Shown here piece by piece: positions 48,003-59,327 of a stretch of 64,000 bases of DNA. Origin of the DNA: Mactromeris polynyma (taxonomy: Eukaryota > Mollusca > Bivalvia > Venerida > Mactridae); contig JASFXZ010000016.1 of NCBI GenBank assembly GCA_032209605.1, forward strand, positions 9,796,001 to 9,860,000, read 5' to 3'. The position numbers were made by a program, and so were the translations under genes. The notes beneath the pieces are model-generated. The model saw only the letters and a program-made list of their open reading frames with translations. It searched no databases and had not been told where the DNA came from. How positions within the stretch are numbered: the stretch's first letter is position 1; each line of letters starts with the position of its first letter.

Positions 48003-49230
48003 TGCTCATGATCAGTTGAAATATGACTACTGTCTTATTAAAATTTGAGCGCCGCTGTACGATTTCCAAACGAGAGAGAATAAGTTGTTACAGGGAACGC
48101 CACATACATAAGACAGTGCCTCACAGACCTCCGGGAAAACAACGATCCATAAAACATAAGGCACTTGAGGGGGTTAAATAGTACACACGTTAGGGAACAG
48201 AGGCGCAATGATAATGCCACATATTTTGTTGCTAGAATGCGTTAATCACATTAATACATTTTGTTCATTATTATTGTGTTATGTAAGACATTTGATTATA
48301 TGTAAATAGTTCATGCATGTTTTACAAAGAAATAGTTAAAAGCCATTCCATTAGAAAAATGAGAAGCATGACTAGATTGATATAATCTGATGTCAAACGT
48401 TGGATTAAGATTAGGGGTATTAGAATATTATTTCAATTATTTAAATGATTGTGAGAATCTCCTATATGGTCCAGTCACTCCATTAAGAAATCAAGTCTGA
48501 AATTTGGCCTTCTAACTGCTCAGTACCTTTTTGGCTACTGTGCAAGCGAAATTGCAAACATGCTAATTGATAGTTTGGGTATAAATCTGTTCTCAATTGA
48601 GATGACATCAAGTTGTTTGTCCAAAATTCGACCGATTTATTCATTAATTACATTAACTGCCCCTCCAGCAGCCTCGTCAATTTCGATACACGTCGATTTT
48701 GTACAGATTTTACGCCATCTCGATGCGAACGCTCGAGCGTGCTTGCAGGTTTTATGTTGTTCCATAGAGAACATCCATATATATATACTACGATAGCACA
48801 ACGTGTTTGTAGATTGTTCTCCATGTTGCAGGACTGACACTCGCAGTTTGGAAAGAAGTTTTCTTCAATATTTGCTCATATTACCAGAGAGCGCATATAT
48901 TTGTCGAGTCTAATTCCGAGATGACGTATAGATCATTTTCAATAATTTCACTATCACCAAGGTGCCAATTTCTAGTTTGTGTGTTACAGACAGACATCGC
49001 TTCGTTAAACACAATGATAGCACATTTTCCTGAACTGCAGAGATATCATTTGTTAACATAATAATTACATTTGTTAAGCATTTTTTCGAAGTTTTATCTT
49101 TAAATATGATATCAGTAACATGTCGTCTTCTACTGTTGGGCTGGAAATATTGTTAAATACACAAATACTCAGATTGTTAACCTCTAGTTCTTTGATATCA
49201 TTCATATACAAGAGATACGGAACGGGGAAG
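48003..49230. other. Unrecognised intergenic sequence
   Basis: Overlapping small frames at 48,560-48,840 on both strands show no known domain. The segment ends where a copy of the integrase element begins. Confidence 0.45.
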
Positions 49231-49830
49231 CTGTAAAACTCCTCGTATATTGCGTTGTGATGCTGACACAGAAAACTCTGTTGTTTGTCTTCTACGGCAA
49301 TTCTTTTGGAATGATGCAACCGACCCATTTGCAGGGAGTCGAAGCGTTATTATTGGAAAAAGCACTTCTAACCAGCGCATCGGACGATGGTGGGGAACTC
49401 TTCGGCAACAAGGTGTACAGTGGTTGATGGATTTATTCAAGGACTTGCGTGATTCTGGCCGTTTCAATGAGCTTGATCCGATACATTGCGAGAGTTTGAA
49501 ATTTTGTTATATTCAGTTGATTCAAACCGTATTGCACAACAATGGAATGTTCATGATATAAGACCCTAGCACAATGCTGGAGTACAATACGGAAAACCTG
49601 ACTTATGTATTTTTACCAGAATTGTTTGGCGCTCATGATTACGACACAGCGATTAACAAACCTGATGTGAGATGTTGCAAAGACATGTATTCCATTTCAA
49701 AGAGAACCTTTGATGAATTCAATGAGTTGGCACATCTTTAAAAGCCCGATCTTCAAAACTATTAGATGCTGATGCCGCATTGCAGATGTTCTTAGAGTTA
49801 CATGATTTAGTGGCAGGAATAGTTCAGGAT
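49231..49830 (+). pseudogene. Integrase-like (DDE) protein fragment, element copy 1
   Basis: Reading starts abruptly at RILRCDADTENSVVCLL, so the first catalytic Asp and the N-terminus are missing. The block NQRI-G-RWWGTLRQQG follows; Glu is replaced by Gly at 49,382-49,384 where this family has the third catalytic residue. A frameshifting deletion before LHNNGMFMI is shared with copy 2. Decayed 3' coding remnants run to about 49,830. The family is a eukaryotic integrase-core (rve-like) protein known from fish, corals and molluscs, mostly unnamed. Confidence 0.72.
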
Positions 49831-50416
49831 TGAAAATTATATTTTTACTAAAGTTTAGTATGTCGTTTGTCAGACAGTATCGCTGTTATCATCAAGTGTT
49901 ACAGTAAATATGTGCCTATAATAAAGGATTTGTACTTTTATTCTTTAAATCTTACCCAGTATTTACTGGTGTCGATTGCTGTTAGTACAAACATTTATAA
50001 ATGCACTATTCGTTATTGTTCGTCATAGAAATGCTGATAAATATCAATAAATGTTTCTGTTAGTTCTTTATTGTCGGATTGATTCTGTCGATGCATTTGA
50101 TTTAAAGCTATTACACTATAGGTTTTGGTGTCGTTAAAATTAGTATTCAAACCTCAAGCCTTGGCCTATAAGACACAATGAATATGATATGAGTGAGTGT
50201 CTTGAGTTTTACGACACCTCGACACGAGGAATGGTCATACGGCGTCAGAATATGATATGAAATAAGAACAAAGAAACCACATGGCTAACGTCATTTTAGA
50301 TTTTATTGATTTACTTTCCTCGGCCGTACTTTTCTTTCATGAATACATATATGAATAGAAAGTATTCATGTCGTGTATGAAATGTGCCTTCAGCTAACCA
50401 GCAGAAATATTTGATT

Positions 50417-50605
50417 ATGACTTGTGGCTTATGACTTACGACTTATGCTTTCTGACTTGTGACTTGTGATTTCTGACTTGTGATTTCTGACTTGTGACTT
50501 GTGATTTCTGACTTGTGACTTGTGATTTCTGACTTGTGACTTGTGATTTCTGACTTGTGACGTGTGATTTATGACTTGTGACTTATGACTTCTGATTTCT
50601 GATAT
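50417..50605. repeat. Iterated GACTTGTGACTTATGACTT-type motif array, copy 1
   Basis: Seven- to nine-base words (GACTTGT, GATTTCT, GACTTAT) alternate. The same word array occurs at 51,526-51,764, 53,676-53,848 and 59,281-59,327, always within the integrase element. It may be a subterminal protein-binding array. Confidence 0.75.
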
Positions 50606-50864
50606 TATGATTGTTGCTATGAAAGTATACATTACCATCCAAAAACCAATAAAACACTTTTATATAAACATCATAATGATTATTTAAAACTAATGTAGCA
50701 ACTCAAATTAATCAATAAACAAGCTTAAATGTCATATTTCAAAAACAATGTTCATATCATTAGCCTGTGTAAAGACATTCACCATGCCCTTTCAAAAGGC
50801 AAAAAAATCGCCACTTTAGTGCACAGCTGCATAATCATCAAAAATATGGTTCTTGATGTGTAGT

Positions 50865-51461
50865 CTATTTCTTCTTCTTGGGTTTTCTATTTCTCAGATT
50901 GTCAAGGACGTCTTTGATATGTTGCCTTCTATGCTTGTCCTGCAAATAACGTAATGGATGATAGTATGTAACATTCCAATAATATATTGCCCAAATAACT
51001 AAAAAAGATGGAGAGTCATTGCATATCCCCACGCCACCGCGCTGACCTTGGATACACCCTGGCCACTGAAGTGGTTGCATCTAAGAGTAATAATGAAAAA
51101 TGAATTCATGCATAGTTGGGGCTGATGACAGATTTCTTTTGAAAACATCTTAAGCGTTTTATTCATAATCCTGACCAATCAATTTGATATGCAATACGAT
51201 GCCATTCTGACACCTACGTTTACGCCATACTGACTCAACCTACCTCTTACCTTCTACAGTTGGAGGTCGATTGATAATAGTTCATTGTATACATGAAAAT
51301 TGCTACATTCATCATTCTCATTCAGGCCCTTCCACGGAAAATATTTTAAGCGCTAATAAAAAACCACACCAAGAACAAATGTTGGCACCTTAATTACGCA
51401 CTGATAATACTCGAATAAAGTAAATAGAACTTACATCATCTGATTCATCGTTGTCCGTCAT
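50865..51461 (-). CDS. Possible small spliced gene, divergent from the integrase ORF
   Basis: A minus-strand ATG at 51,459-51,461 gives MTDNDESDD followed directly by a GTAAGT donor (51,429-51,434). An ATTACTCTTAG acceptor lies at 51,081 and a 71-codon open frame runs from 51,080 to the stop at 50,865-50,867 (blocks CIQGQRGGVGICND, FLVIWAIYYWN, QHIKDVLDNLRNRKPKKKK). The join gives about 80 residues with an acidic start and basic end. The second part is preserved at 54,108-54,300. No family is recognised. A spliced reading from TTATTTGCAG at about 50,942 is an alternative second acceptor. Confidence 0.35.
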
Positions 51462-51525
51462 CTTCCATGGGCCACAGTGCACGTGCTTGAAATGCGCGGC
51501 AAAGTTGCATTAGTCACAATTAAAA

Positions 51526-51764
51526 AGTTACAAGTCATAAGTCACAAGTCATAAATCAAAAGTCACAAGTCAAAAGTCACAAATCCGCAGAAATAAGTCA
51601 AAAGGGCCCTCCAGGGCTTCCATAGTATTGTGCTCGCTTGTGCTACAAGAGTCACAGCGGTGCGTAAGTATGGAAGCCCTGGAGGGCCCTTTTGACTTAT
51701 GTCTGCGGACTTGTGACTTATGACTTGTGACTTATGACTTGTGACTTGTGACTTACTAAAATTG
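51526..51764. repeat. Large palindrome between divergent ORFs of the integrase element
   Basis: A perfect 32-base inverted repeat (51,593-51,624 and 51,669-51,700; core AAGGGCCCTCCAGGGC) with a 44-base spacer is extended on both sides by near-complementary runs of the GACTTGTGAC words, for arms of about 100 bases. It lies between the possible small minus-strand gene and the plus-strand integrase ORF, so it could hold a divergent promoter or fused termini. Confidence 0.85.
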
Positions 51765-51929
51765 CATTCATTATATGAAATCGATTGTGTGAGAAACACA
51801 TGGTTAGTGAATCTGCATTTACTGCTTTTGGTGGCCTATATAAGTCATCCAGTGAGTCAAGTCAGGTTTAAGGAACGGCGAAGCAAAATGAAATGCATGT
51901 TAGCATTTTGTGTGGGCGTCCTGTTGTGA

Positions 51930-52850
51930 ATGACAGTGGTTGTGGTGCCAACCTATCTGCCTTCAACATCTATAAACGTTGAAAGGTCATCACTCATTGT
52001 GGAATATTTCAAGCAAGGTTTTAGATACAGTGATATCCTCGGATTTTTGCTACTAAGGCATGGGATTTTGTTGTCAATGCGTCAACTAAAAAGGATCCTC
52101 CAAAGGTTGAACTTGAATCGTCGCGGTATGAACTTATATACTCCACTGAGAAGTGTTATTGATGTAGTCGACAGGAAAATACAGTACAGCCGACAATCTG
52201 TTGGCTATCGAACGATGTGGCGTCGGTTAAAAGTAAATCATAATATACACGTAAAGCGTAATGATGTCAGGGATATAATGAGGGCACTGGATCCAAGTGG
52301 TGTTGTAATGCGGAAGGCACATCGTCTCCAAAGACGGGTATATTGTGCAAAAGGACCAAGCAACATTTGGCACGTAGACGGTTACGATAAGTTGAAGCCG
52401 TTCGAATGCTGCATACATGGTGCGATAGATGGTTTTAGCAGGAAACTAATCTGGTTAGAGGTTTCTGACACTAACAACAATCCCAAATTAATTGCGAAAT
52501 ATTATTTGGATGCACTAAATGAGGTGGGTAAAACTCCTCGTATATTGCGTTGTGATGCTGACACAGAAAACTCTGTTGTTTGTCTTCTATGGCAATTCTT
52601 TCGGAATGATGCAACCGACCCATTTGCAGGGAGTCGAAGCGTTATTGTTGGAAAAAGCACTTCTAACCAGCGCATCGGATAATGGTGGGGAACTCTTCGG
52701 CAACAGGGGTACAGTGGTTGATGAATTTATTCAAGGACTTGCGTGATTCTGGCCGTTTCAATGAGCTTGATCCGATACATTGCGAGAGTTTGAAATTTTG
52801 TTATATTCAGTTGATTCAAACCGTATTGCACAACAATGGAATGTTCATGA
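51930..52850 (+). pseudogene. Integrase-like (DDE) protein, element copy 2, nearest to full length
   Basis: An ATG at 51,930 opens 250 codons. An N-terminal helical/HTH-like part (VEYFKQGFRYSDILGFLLL, MRQLKRILQRLNLNRRG) is followed by a core with HVDGYDKLKPF at 52,371 (first Asp), IHGAIDGFSRKLIWLEV and RCDADTEN at about 52,548 (second Asp). At the third site the reading is NQRI-Gly-stop (52,677-52,682), so the Glu is lost and the protein truncated. Beyond the stop WWGTLRQQ and LFKDLRDSGRF are still readable. It acts, in this family, as a presumed strand-transfer enzyme; function here is inferred and this copy should be inactive. Confidence 0.78.
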
Positions 52851-53675
52851 TATAAGACCCTAGCACAATGCTGGAGTACAATACGGAAAACCTGGCGTTA
52901 TGTATTTTTACCAGAATTGTTTGACGCTCATGATTACGACACAGCGATTAACAAACCTGATGTGAGATGTCGCAAAGACATGTATTCCATTTCAAAGAGA
53001 ACCTTTGATGAATTCAATGAGTTGCCACATCTTTAAAAGCCCGATCTTCAAAACTATTAGATGCTGATGCCGCATTGCAGATGTTCTTAGAGTTACATGA
53101 TTTAGTGGCAGGAATAGTTCAGGATTGAAAATTATATTTTTACTAAAGTTTAGTATGTCGTTTGTCAGACAGTATCGCTGTTATCATCAAGTCTTACAGT
53201 AAATATGTGTTACTGAGGTGGAGACTGCATTATATGCCTATAATAAAGGATTTATGCTTTTAATCTTACCCAGTATTTACTGGTGTCGATTGCTGTTAGT
53301 GCAAACATTTATAAATGCACTATTCGTTACTGTTCGTCATATGCTGATAAATATTAATAAATGTTTCTGTTATTTCTTTATTGTCGGATTGATTAAGTCG
53401 ATGCATTTGATTTAAAGCTATTATACTATAGGTTTTGGTGTCGTTAAAATTAACATTCAAACCTCAAGCCTTGGCCTGTAAGACAAAATGAATATGATAT
53501 GAGTTTTATGACTAATGATCATACGGTGTCAGAATATGATATGAAATAAGAACAAAGAAAGATGGCTTGAAATAGTATTCTCAAAGAAATTAATGTTAAA
53601 TACAACACGGTTCGCCATCTGGCGTTCATGTCATGTGTGAAATGTGCCTTCAGCTATCCAGCAGAAATATTTGAT

Positions 53676-53848
53676 TATGACTTACGACTTGTGGCTTATG
53701 ACTTACGACTTATGCTTTGTGACTTGTGACTTGTGATTTCTGACTTGTGACTTGTGATTTCTGACTTACGTCTTATGCTTTCTGACTTGTGACTTGTGAT
53801 TACTGACTTGTGACTTGTGACTTGCGACTTATGACTTCTGATTTCTGA
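53676..53848. repeat. Iterated GACTTGTGACTT-type motif array, copy 2
   Basis: Same word array as at 50,417, with a different number and order of words (GACTTACGACTTGTGGC, GACTTGTGATTTCT). Confidence 0.7.
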
Positions 53849-54107
53849 TATAATGATTGTTGCTATGAAAGTACACATTACCATCCAAAAACAAATAAAA
53901 CACTTTTATATAAACATCATAATGATTATTTTAAAACTAATGTAGCAACTCAAATTAATCGATAAACAAGCTTAAACGGCATATTTCTAAAACAATGTTC
54001 ATATCATTAGACTGTGTCCAGACATTCACCATGCCCTTTCAAAAGGCAAATTCGCCACTTTAGTGCACAGCTGCATAATAATCAAAATATGGTTCTTGAT
54101 GTGTAGT

Positions 54108-54368
54108 CTATTTGTAGTTGGGTTTTCTATTTCTCAGATTGTCAAGGACGTCTTTGATATGTTGCCTTCTATGCTTGTCCTGCAAATAACGTAATGGATG
54201 ATAGTATGTAACATTCCAATAATATATTGCCCAAATAACTAAAAAAGATGGATAGTCATTGCATATCCCCACGCCACCGCGCTGACCTTGGATAACCCTG
54301 GTCACTGAAGTACTTGATATGCAATACGATGTCATTCTGACACCTACGTTTACGCCATACTGACTCAA
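54108..54368 (-). pseudogene. Second copy of the divergent small ORF
   Basis: The minus-strand frame retains IQGQRGGVGICND, FLVIWAIYYWN and HIKDVLDNLRN, differing from the 50,865 copy by Ser to Tyr and a changed C-terminus (NRKPNYK). The acidic first exon seen at 51,435-51,461 is not present here. Confidence 0.35.
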
Positions 54369-54467
54369 CCTACCTCTTACCTTCTACAGTTGGAGGTCGA
54401 TTGATAATAGTTCATTGTATACATGAAAATTGCTACATTCATCATTCTCATTCTCATTCAGGCCCAT

Positions 54468-54866
54468 ACTGGATGCACTAAATGAGGTGGGTAAAACTCC
54501 TCATATATTGCAATGTGATGCTGGCACAAAACACTCTGTTGTTTGTCTTCTACAGCAATTCTTTTGGAATGATGCAACCGACCCATTTGTAGGGAGTCGC
54601 CGCGTTATTGTTGGAAAAAGCACTTCTAACCCGCGCATCGAACGAAGGTGGGGAACTCTTCGGCAACAAGGAAGTGGCGGATGAATTTCTTCAAGGACTT
54701 GCGTGAATCTGGCCGAATAAGCTAGATCCGATACATTGCGATTATTTGAAATTTTGTTATATTCATTTAATACAAACCGATTTGGACCGTATTGCACAAC
54801 AATGGAAAATTCATGATATAAGACGCTAACATAATGCTGGAGTACGATACGCAAAACCTGACGTTA
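54468..54866 (+). pseudogene. Integrase-like fragment, element copy 3 (left part)
   Basis: It starts at LDALNEVGKTP and reads to the LINE insertion. It is the only copy that keeps the third catalytic Glu (RIERRWGTLRQQG; GAA at 54,640-54,642) and the undeleted sequence encoding DLDRIAQQWKIHDIRR. It lacks the first catalytic Asp and the N-terminus and has a frameshift after LRQQG. Confidence 0.65.
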
Positions 54867-56600
54867 TAGATAGATAGATTTATTTCAACATATAATGTAC
54901 AATTTACTAACAATATAAAATTAGGACATATATTAATAACAACAATATGCATGAATCAATAAAGCCATATCAATCAACATTATATGTTAAGGATAACACA
55001 AAAAAGAGTACAAGTAAAAACTCTAATTTCCATTGTGGTCCTTAATATATAGTATTGTGTGACATAGGAAGAAATATTAAGTTATAAATAAAGATATCAC
55101 AGTCAAGACATTGTGTTACATGTTTATAAACAAATAGATAAAACGATGAAACAATAAAACAATAAGTTATCTTTGACAGGAATAATGGATGAAAAAGCTA
55201 AGCAAATAAAATTTAACAAGGTATTAGGTTACAAATGATAAAACTGATTAAACGGGAAAGACAGTACATTATTTAAGACGAGCTACAAATGTGTTTTTTA
55301 CGATACAGGAATTTTAACCTTGCATTGGATTTTTTAATAACAGACTCCAAGATATTTAACTGATGTTGTTGTTTCAATAGATTGGCCGTTACAGCTTATA
55401 TCAAGTTTGGACTGGGATTTTAACCGACGTTGGGATCCAAAGAGAATATACTGTCTTCCCAAGATGAAGGGAAAGCTTATTACATAATAAGCCACTGACT
55501 AACAATGTTCAGTTCGTTACTTAAAATATTTTCGATGTCGATTTTACTTTTACCGGGCACAAGAATTGCTGAGTCATCTGCATAAAGTGGTAACTTATTT
55601 TTGACAACATCAGACATATCATTTACATAGATAAGAAAAAGAAATGATGAGTATATACCTGAAACTTCAACTAACTGACTTCTATCAGATAAATAAGAAG
55701 TAAACCATCTGACCGACGTTTCAGCGAGACCCATCGCCTTGAGTTTCATCAATAAAATCGAATTATTTACGGTATCAAAGGCCTTCTGAAGACCTGAAAG
55801 GACCATGGCAACAAAATGTCCCTTGTCCAATTGAAAGCGAATATGATATGTAAGATGAATCAAGCAGGTATCAGTAGAAAATGCTTTTCTAAACCCAGAC
55901 TGAAACTCATATAATATATTATTTTGGACAAGATATTCTTCTAATTGGTCATACGTAACTCGCTCAAAAACCTTAGAGACAATACTCAAGATTGAGACTG
56001 GGCGGTCATCAATGTTTAAGCCAATAGTATTAGAACACTGACTATTTTTACCTGGTAAGCCTTTTCCATAGAAAGACCGTAGAGTCAATTTTGTTACTCT
56101 CAAGTGAAGATTTAAAGAAGATCTTTTTTGCATTCATGGTCATATAACTAGCTTTGTTTCTCAGAGACTTAAAATGAGTAAAATTTTCTAGAGTTTTTCT
56201 TCTTTTAAAATTATAAAAAGCTTTATCTCGAGCCTTAATGCATTCCAAAATATCATAGTCAATCCATTCTTCAGTTCTTTGTTTTAAGCGTACATTTTTT
56301 ACAGGAGTAATATTATCCAAGGTAGAGATAAACATTGTTTTAAAATTGTTCCAGGCAATATTAACATCATCACAAAATAAGACAGGTCTAATCCCACAAA
56401 GGATTGCTGAAAACTTTCTTTGGAATAATGTTTAAGGAACGAATATTAACATTGTTGTGTTTTCCAATAAATGCACGAGAAACCTTTCTTGTGCAAAATG
56501 TCAGCATGTGGTCACTAACAGAAAAGTCTATTACACCGCTCTTTGAATGATCTGTTACTAAGATCAAATCAATGTATGATGGACATTTGAGAAACGTTTG
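54867..56600 (-). mobile_element. LINE 1: 5'-truncated non-LTR retrotransposon, minus strand
   Basis: Read on the minus strand: the end of an APE-type endonuclease (KCPSYIDLILVTDHS ... SVSDH at about 56,510), a linker (EEWIDYDILECIKARDKAFY), then reverse transcriptase (DRPVSILSIVSKVFERVTYD, FQSGFRKAFSTDTCLIHL, LQKAFDTVNNSIL, LPLYADDSAILV with YADD at 55,573-55,584). Frameshifts break it and GVPQGS is deleted (EVSGIYSSFLFLIYVND). The 3' end, a (TCTA)n tail on the minus strand, abuts the integrase element at 54,867. Confidence 0.8.
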
Positions 56601-58482
56601 CCTTTTATGAATATTCTCGGGACTTCAGGTGATTATACAATTGTTTCAGTTTATTTTTAAAGGAAGATAAAGATTCAGACTCGCGAATATCAATATTAAG
56701 ATTATTCCAAAGTTGAATTGCGGATGGTAAAACTGATTTAGAATATATTTCTGTTCTTCTAGCATCTGGTACATAATCATTAAATTTTCTTAACCAATAT
56801 TGGTTTTCATAAGCTATATCAACTGTCGGAGGAAACAACTGTGTTAGATAGGGCGGTAACAATTGGTTTTTTCCTTTGTATATTAAAATTAATTTTTGGA
56901 TTTTCCTTCTGTAGTTTTTCCAAGATTTCTTTTTCGTACTGGGCACAATTATCCCAAACTAGCGAAGCATATTCTAACTGAGGTCTTCTTAAATAAGAGA
57001 TGTTTTGATTTAAAGTTTTCCTTTGAACTTTGAATTTCAACATTTTCATTGAACCAAGAATTTGTGAGGCTATGTTATTTATATGTTGATGCTATGACCC
57101 ATCCTGACTGAATGTTACACCAAGATGTTTATGATGTTCAACAAAATTTAATTGTACATTATTATACGATAAGTTTGGTCGTTTTCTCTTACAGTACGAG
57201 AAGAACATAACTTCCGTTTTTGAAGGATTGAAATTTACTGGCCACTGTTTAGACCAAGTAGTTATTGAATTTAGATCGCTATTAAGTGTTTCTTCCATGA
57301 AATTAATGTTGTTTGTGGAAACAGAAAGAGAACTGTCATCCGCGAATAGCCTGGTCATACTAATTAGAGAGTCCGCTATAACATTGACGTATATAAGAAA
57401 TAATAAAGGACCAAGGACGGCGCCTTGGGGAACACCCCCTTGTAAGTAACGTGTATTCGAACAAGCTGATGCAACACTACCTTTCTGAGATCTCTCATTT
57501 AAATAGTTACTTAACCAATTAACTAGGTTTCCGAGTATTCCATATTGTTTAATTTTGAAAATAAGACCCCTATGCCATACTCTGCCTTGGATATATCACA
57601 GAAAACAATGCAAGTAGAATCTTTGTTGTCTAATGCCTTACAGATTTGATTATATATATCAATAAGTTGATATACTGTGGAGTGACCAGGTAAAAAACCC
57701 GATTGATTACGGAATATTAAAGAATTGTCATGTAGATAGTTATACATATGTTTGAAAACAATACGTTCCATTACTTTGCCAACGCAGCTTATTAGAGAAA
57801 TGGGTCTATAATTTGATGGCTCGTTTTTGTTTCCCTTCTTGAATAGAGGCACAACATCAAACTATTTGTATATACCTTCAGATAAAGAGCGGTTAAAGAG
57901 TAGACAGAGTGGGACACATAATTGTATTGGATGTTTCTTTTAACATTTTGTGACTTATTTCATCTGGTCCAGACGCTTTATTTATAACAAGGTTTCTTAA
58001 AATATCAGAAACTTCCCTTTCTTGGATAATGAAATCCCATTTCATTTTGACAAGAATTATCATTAATGAGCATTTTAACAATTTTCCAGTACTGGCGTGG
58101 ATTTGAAGTATTTAAATCATGAAGGGAAAATTCTAGATTATTATAAAATGTCTCTTTTGCATGTTTTATCATATTGTTTACTCGGTTCCTAAGTTGTTTG
58201 TAGATAACCCAGTCTGACGTTTTATTATTATTCAAAGCTTTATGAAATTGCCTATCCCTTTGTCGTGAACTTCGACGAATGTCACTATTGTTTTTCTTAT
58301 GCACAAATAAACCATTACTTTTTAGTTAGTTATAATATGCCATATAAAGGGAAGGGCCCTAGATAATGTTGTTAAAACTTTTGGCCCAACCCTTTTGTAT
58401 GTATGTACAAGTTACATGTATGTTTGTGCAAATATGATAGTTATATGTGTAAATACAATAAAATATGATTAAACTAAAATTG
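56601..58482 (-). mobile_element. LINE 2: second non-LTR retrotransposon, apparently inverted against its own 3' end
   Basis: The minus strand encodes a different RT: SRQRDRQFHKALNN, NKASGPDEISHKMLKE, NYRPISLISCVGKVMERIV, FLPGHSTVYQLIDIYNQI, GVPQGAVLGPLLFLIYVN, RLFADDSSLSV (FADD at 57,335-57,346) and a C-terminus ending near 56,605 (SAIQLWNNLNIDIRES). Several frameshifts break it. From about 58,330 to 58,480 a plus-strand 3' UTR-like segment (GGGAAGGGCCCTAGATAATG ... AATAAAATATGATTAAAC) follows, as expected of a 5'-inverted insertion. Confidence 0.72.
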
Positions 58483-59327
58483 TTATGTATTTTTTACCAG
58501 AATTGTTTGGCGCTCATGATTACGGCACAGCGATTAACAAACTTGGTGTGAGATGTTGCAAAGACACATATGTATTCCATTGAACCTTAAAAGCCCGATC
58601 TTTCAAACTATTAGCTTGATGCCGCAGATGTTCTTAGAGTTAAATGATGGCAGGAATAGATCAGGATTGAAAATTATATTTTTACTAAAGTTTAGTATGT
58701 CGTTTGTCAGACAGTATCGCTGTTACCATCAAGTATTACAGTAAAGATGTGCTACTGAGGTGGAGGACTGCATTATATGCCTATATTGAAGGATTTATAC
58801 TTTTATTCTTTAAATCATACCCAGTATTTACTGGTGTCGATTGCTGATACCGCAAACATTTATAAATGCATTATTCGTTATTGTTCGTCTTAGAAATGCT
58901 GATAAATATTAATAAATGTTTCTTTTAGTTCTTTTTTGTCGGATTGATTCAGTCGATTCATTTGGTTTAACGCTATTACACTAAAGGTTTTGGTGACGTT
59001 AAAATTAGTGTTCAAACCTCAAGCCTTGGCCTAAAAGACACAATGAATATGATATGAGTTTTATGACACCTCGACACGAGGAATGATCATACGGTGTCAG
59101 AATATAATATAAAATAAGAACAAAGAAATCACATGGCTTGAAATAGTATTCTTAAAGAAATTAATTTTAAATACAGCACGGTTCGCCATCTGGCTTTTCT
59201 TTCATGAATACATATATGAATACAAAGTGTACATGTCTGTGTGAAATGTGCCTTCAGCTATCCAGCAGAAATATTTGATTATGACTTGTGGCTTATGACT
59301 TACGACTTATGCTTTCTGACTTGTGAC
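58483..59327 (+). mobile_element. Integrase element, copy 3 (right part after the LINE insertion)
   Basis: TTACCAGAATTGTTTGGCGC resumes exactly where 54,866 stopped relative to copies 1 and 2. A GTTAT flank occurs on both sides and could be the target-site duplication. The segment keeps TAGTATGTCGTTTGTCAGAC and a short word array (59,281-59,327). It then switches at 59,328 into an inverted copy. Confidence 0.7.

Larger units (their letters stand above)
49231..51335 (+). mobile_element. Integrase element, copy 1 (3' part plus adjoining left part of the next unit)
   Basis: This 2.1-kb segment aligns along its length with 52,529-54,466. It holds the integrase C-terminal remnant, a non-coding tail (TAGTATGTCGTTTGTCAGAC), iterated GACTTGTGACTT motifs at 50,417-50,600 and a region with a minus-strand small ORF. 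The left edge, TGTAAAACTCCTCG, is a junction because upstream sequence differs from copy 2. Confidence 0.7.
51500..54466 (+). mobile_element. Integrase element, copy 2
   Basis: Order: palindrome, integrase ORF, decayed 3' coding tail (to about 53,130), non-coding tail, word array at 53,676-53,848, then the region with the minus-strand small ORF. It ends at CAGGCCC (54,466), where it joins copy 3 at ATACTGGATGCACTAAATGA. Relative to copy 1 the region around 51,085-51,185 is missing. Confidence 0.7.

Noticed and set aside
48560..48840. Overlapping 67-78-codon frames on both strands
   Set aside because: No domain recognised and both strands equally open, which fits chance in a locally stop-poor stretch.
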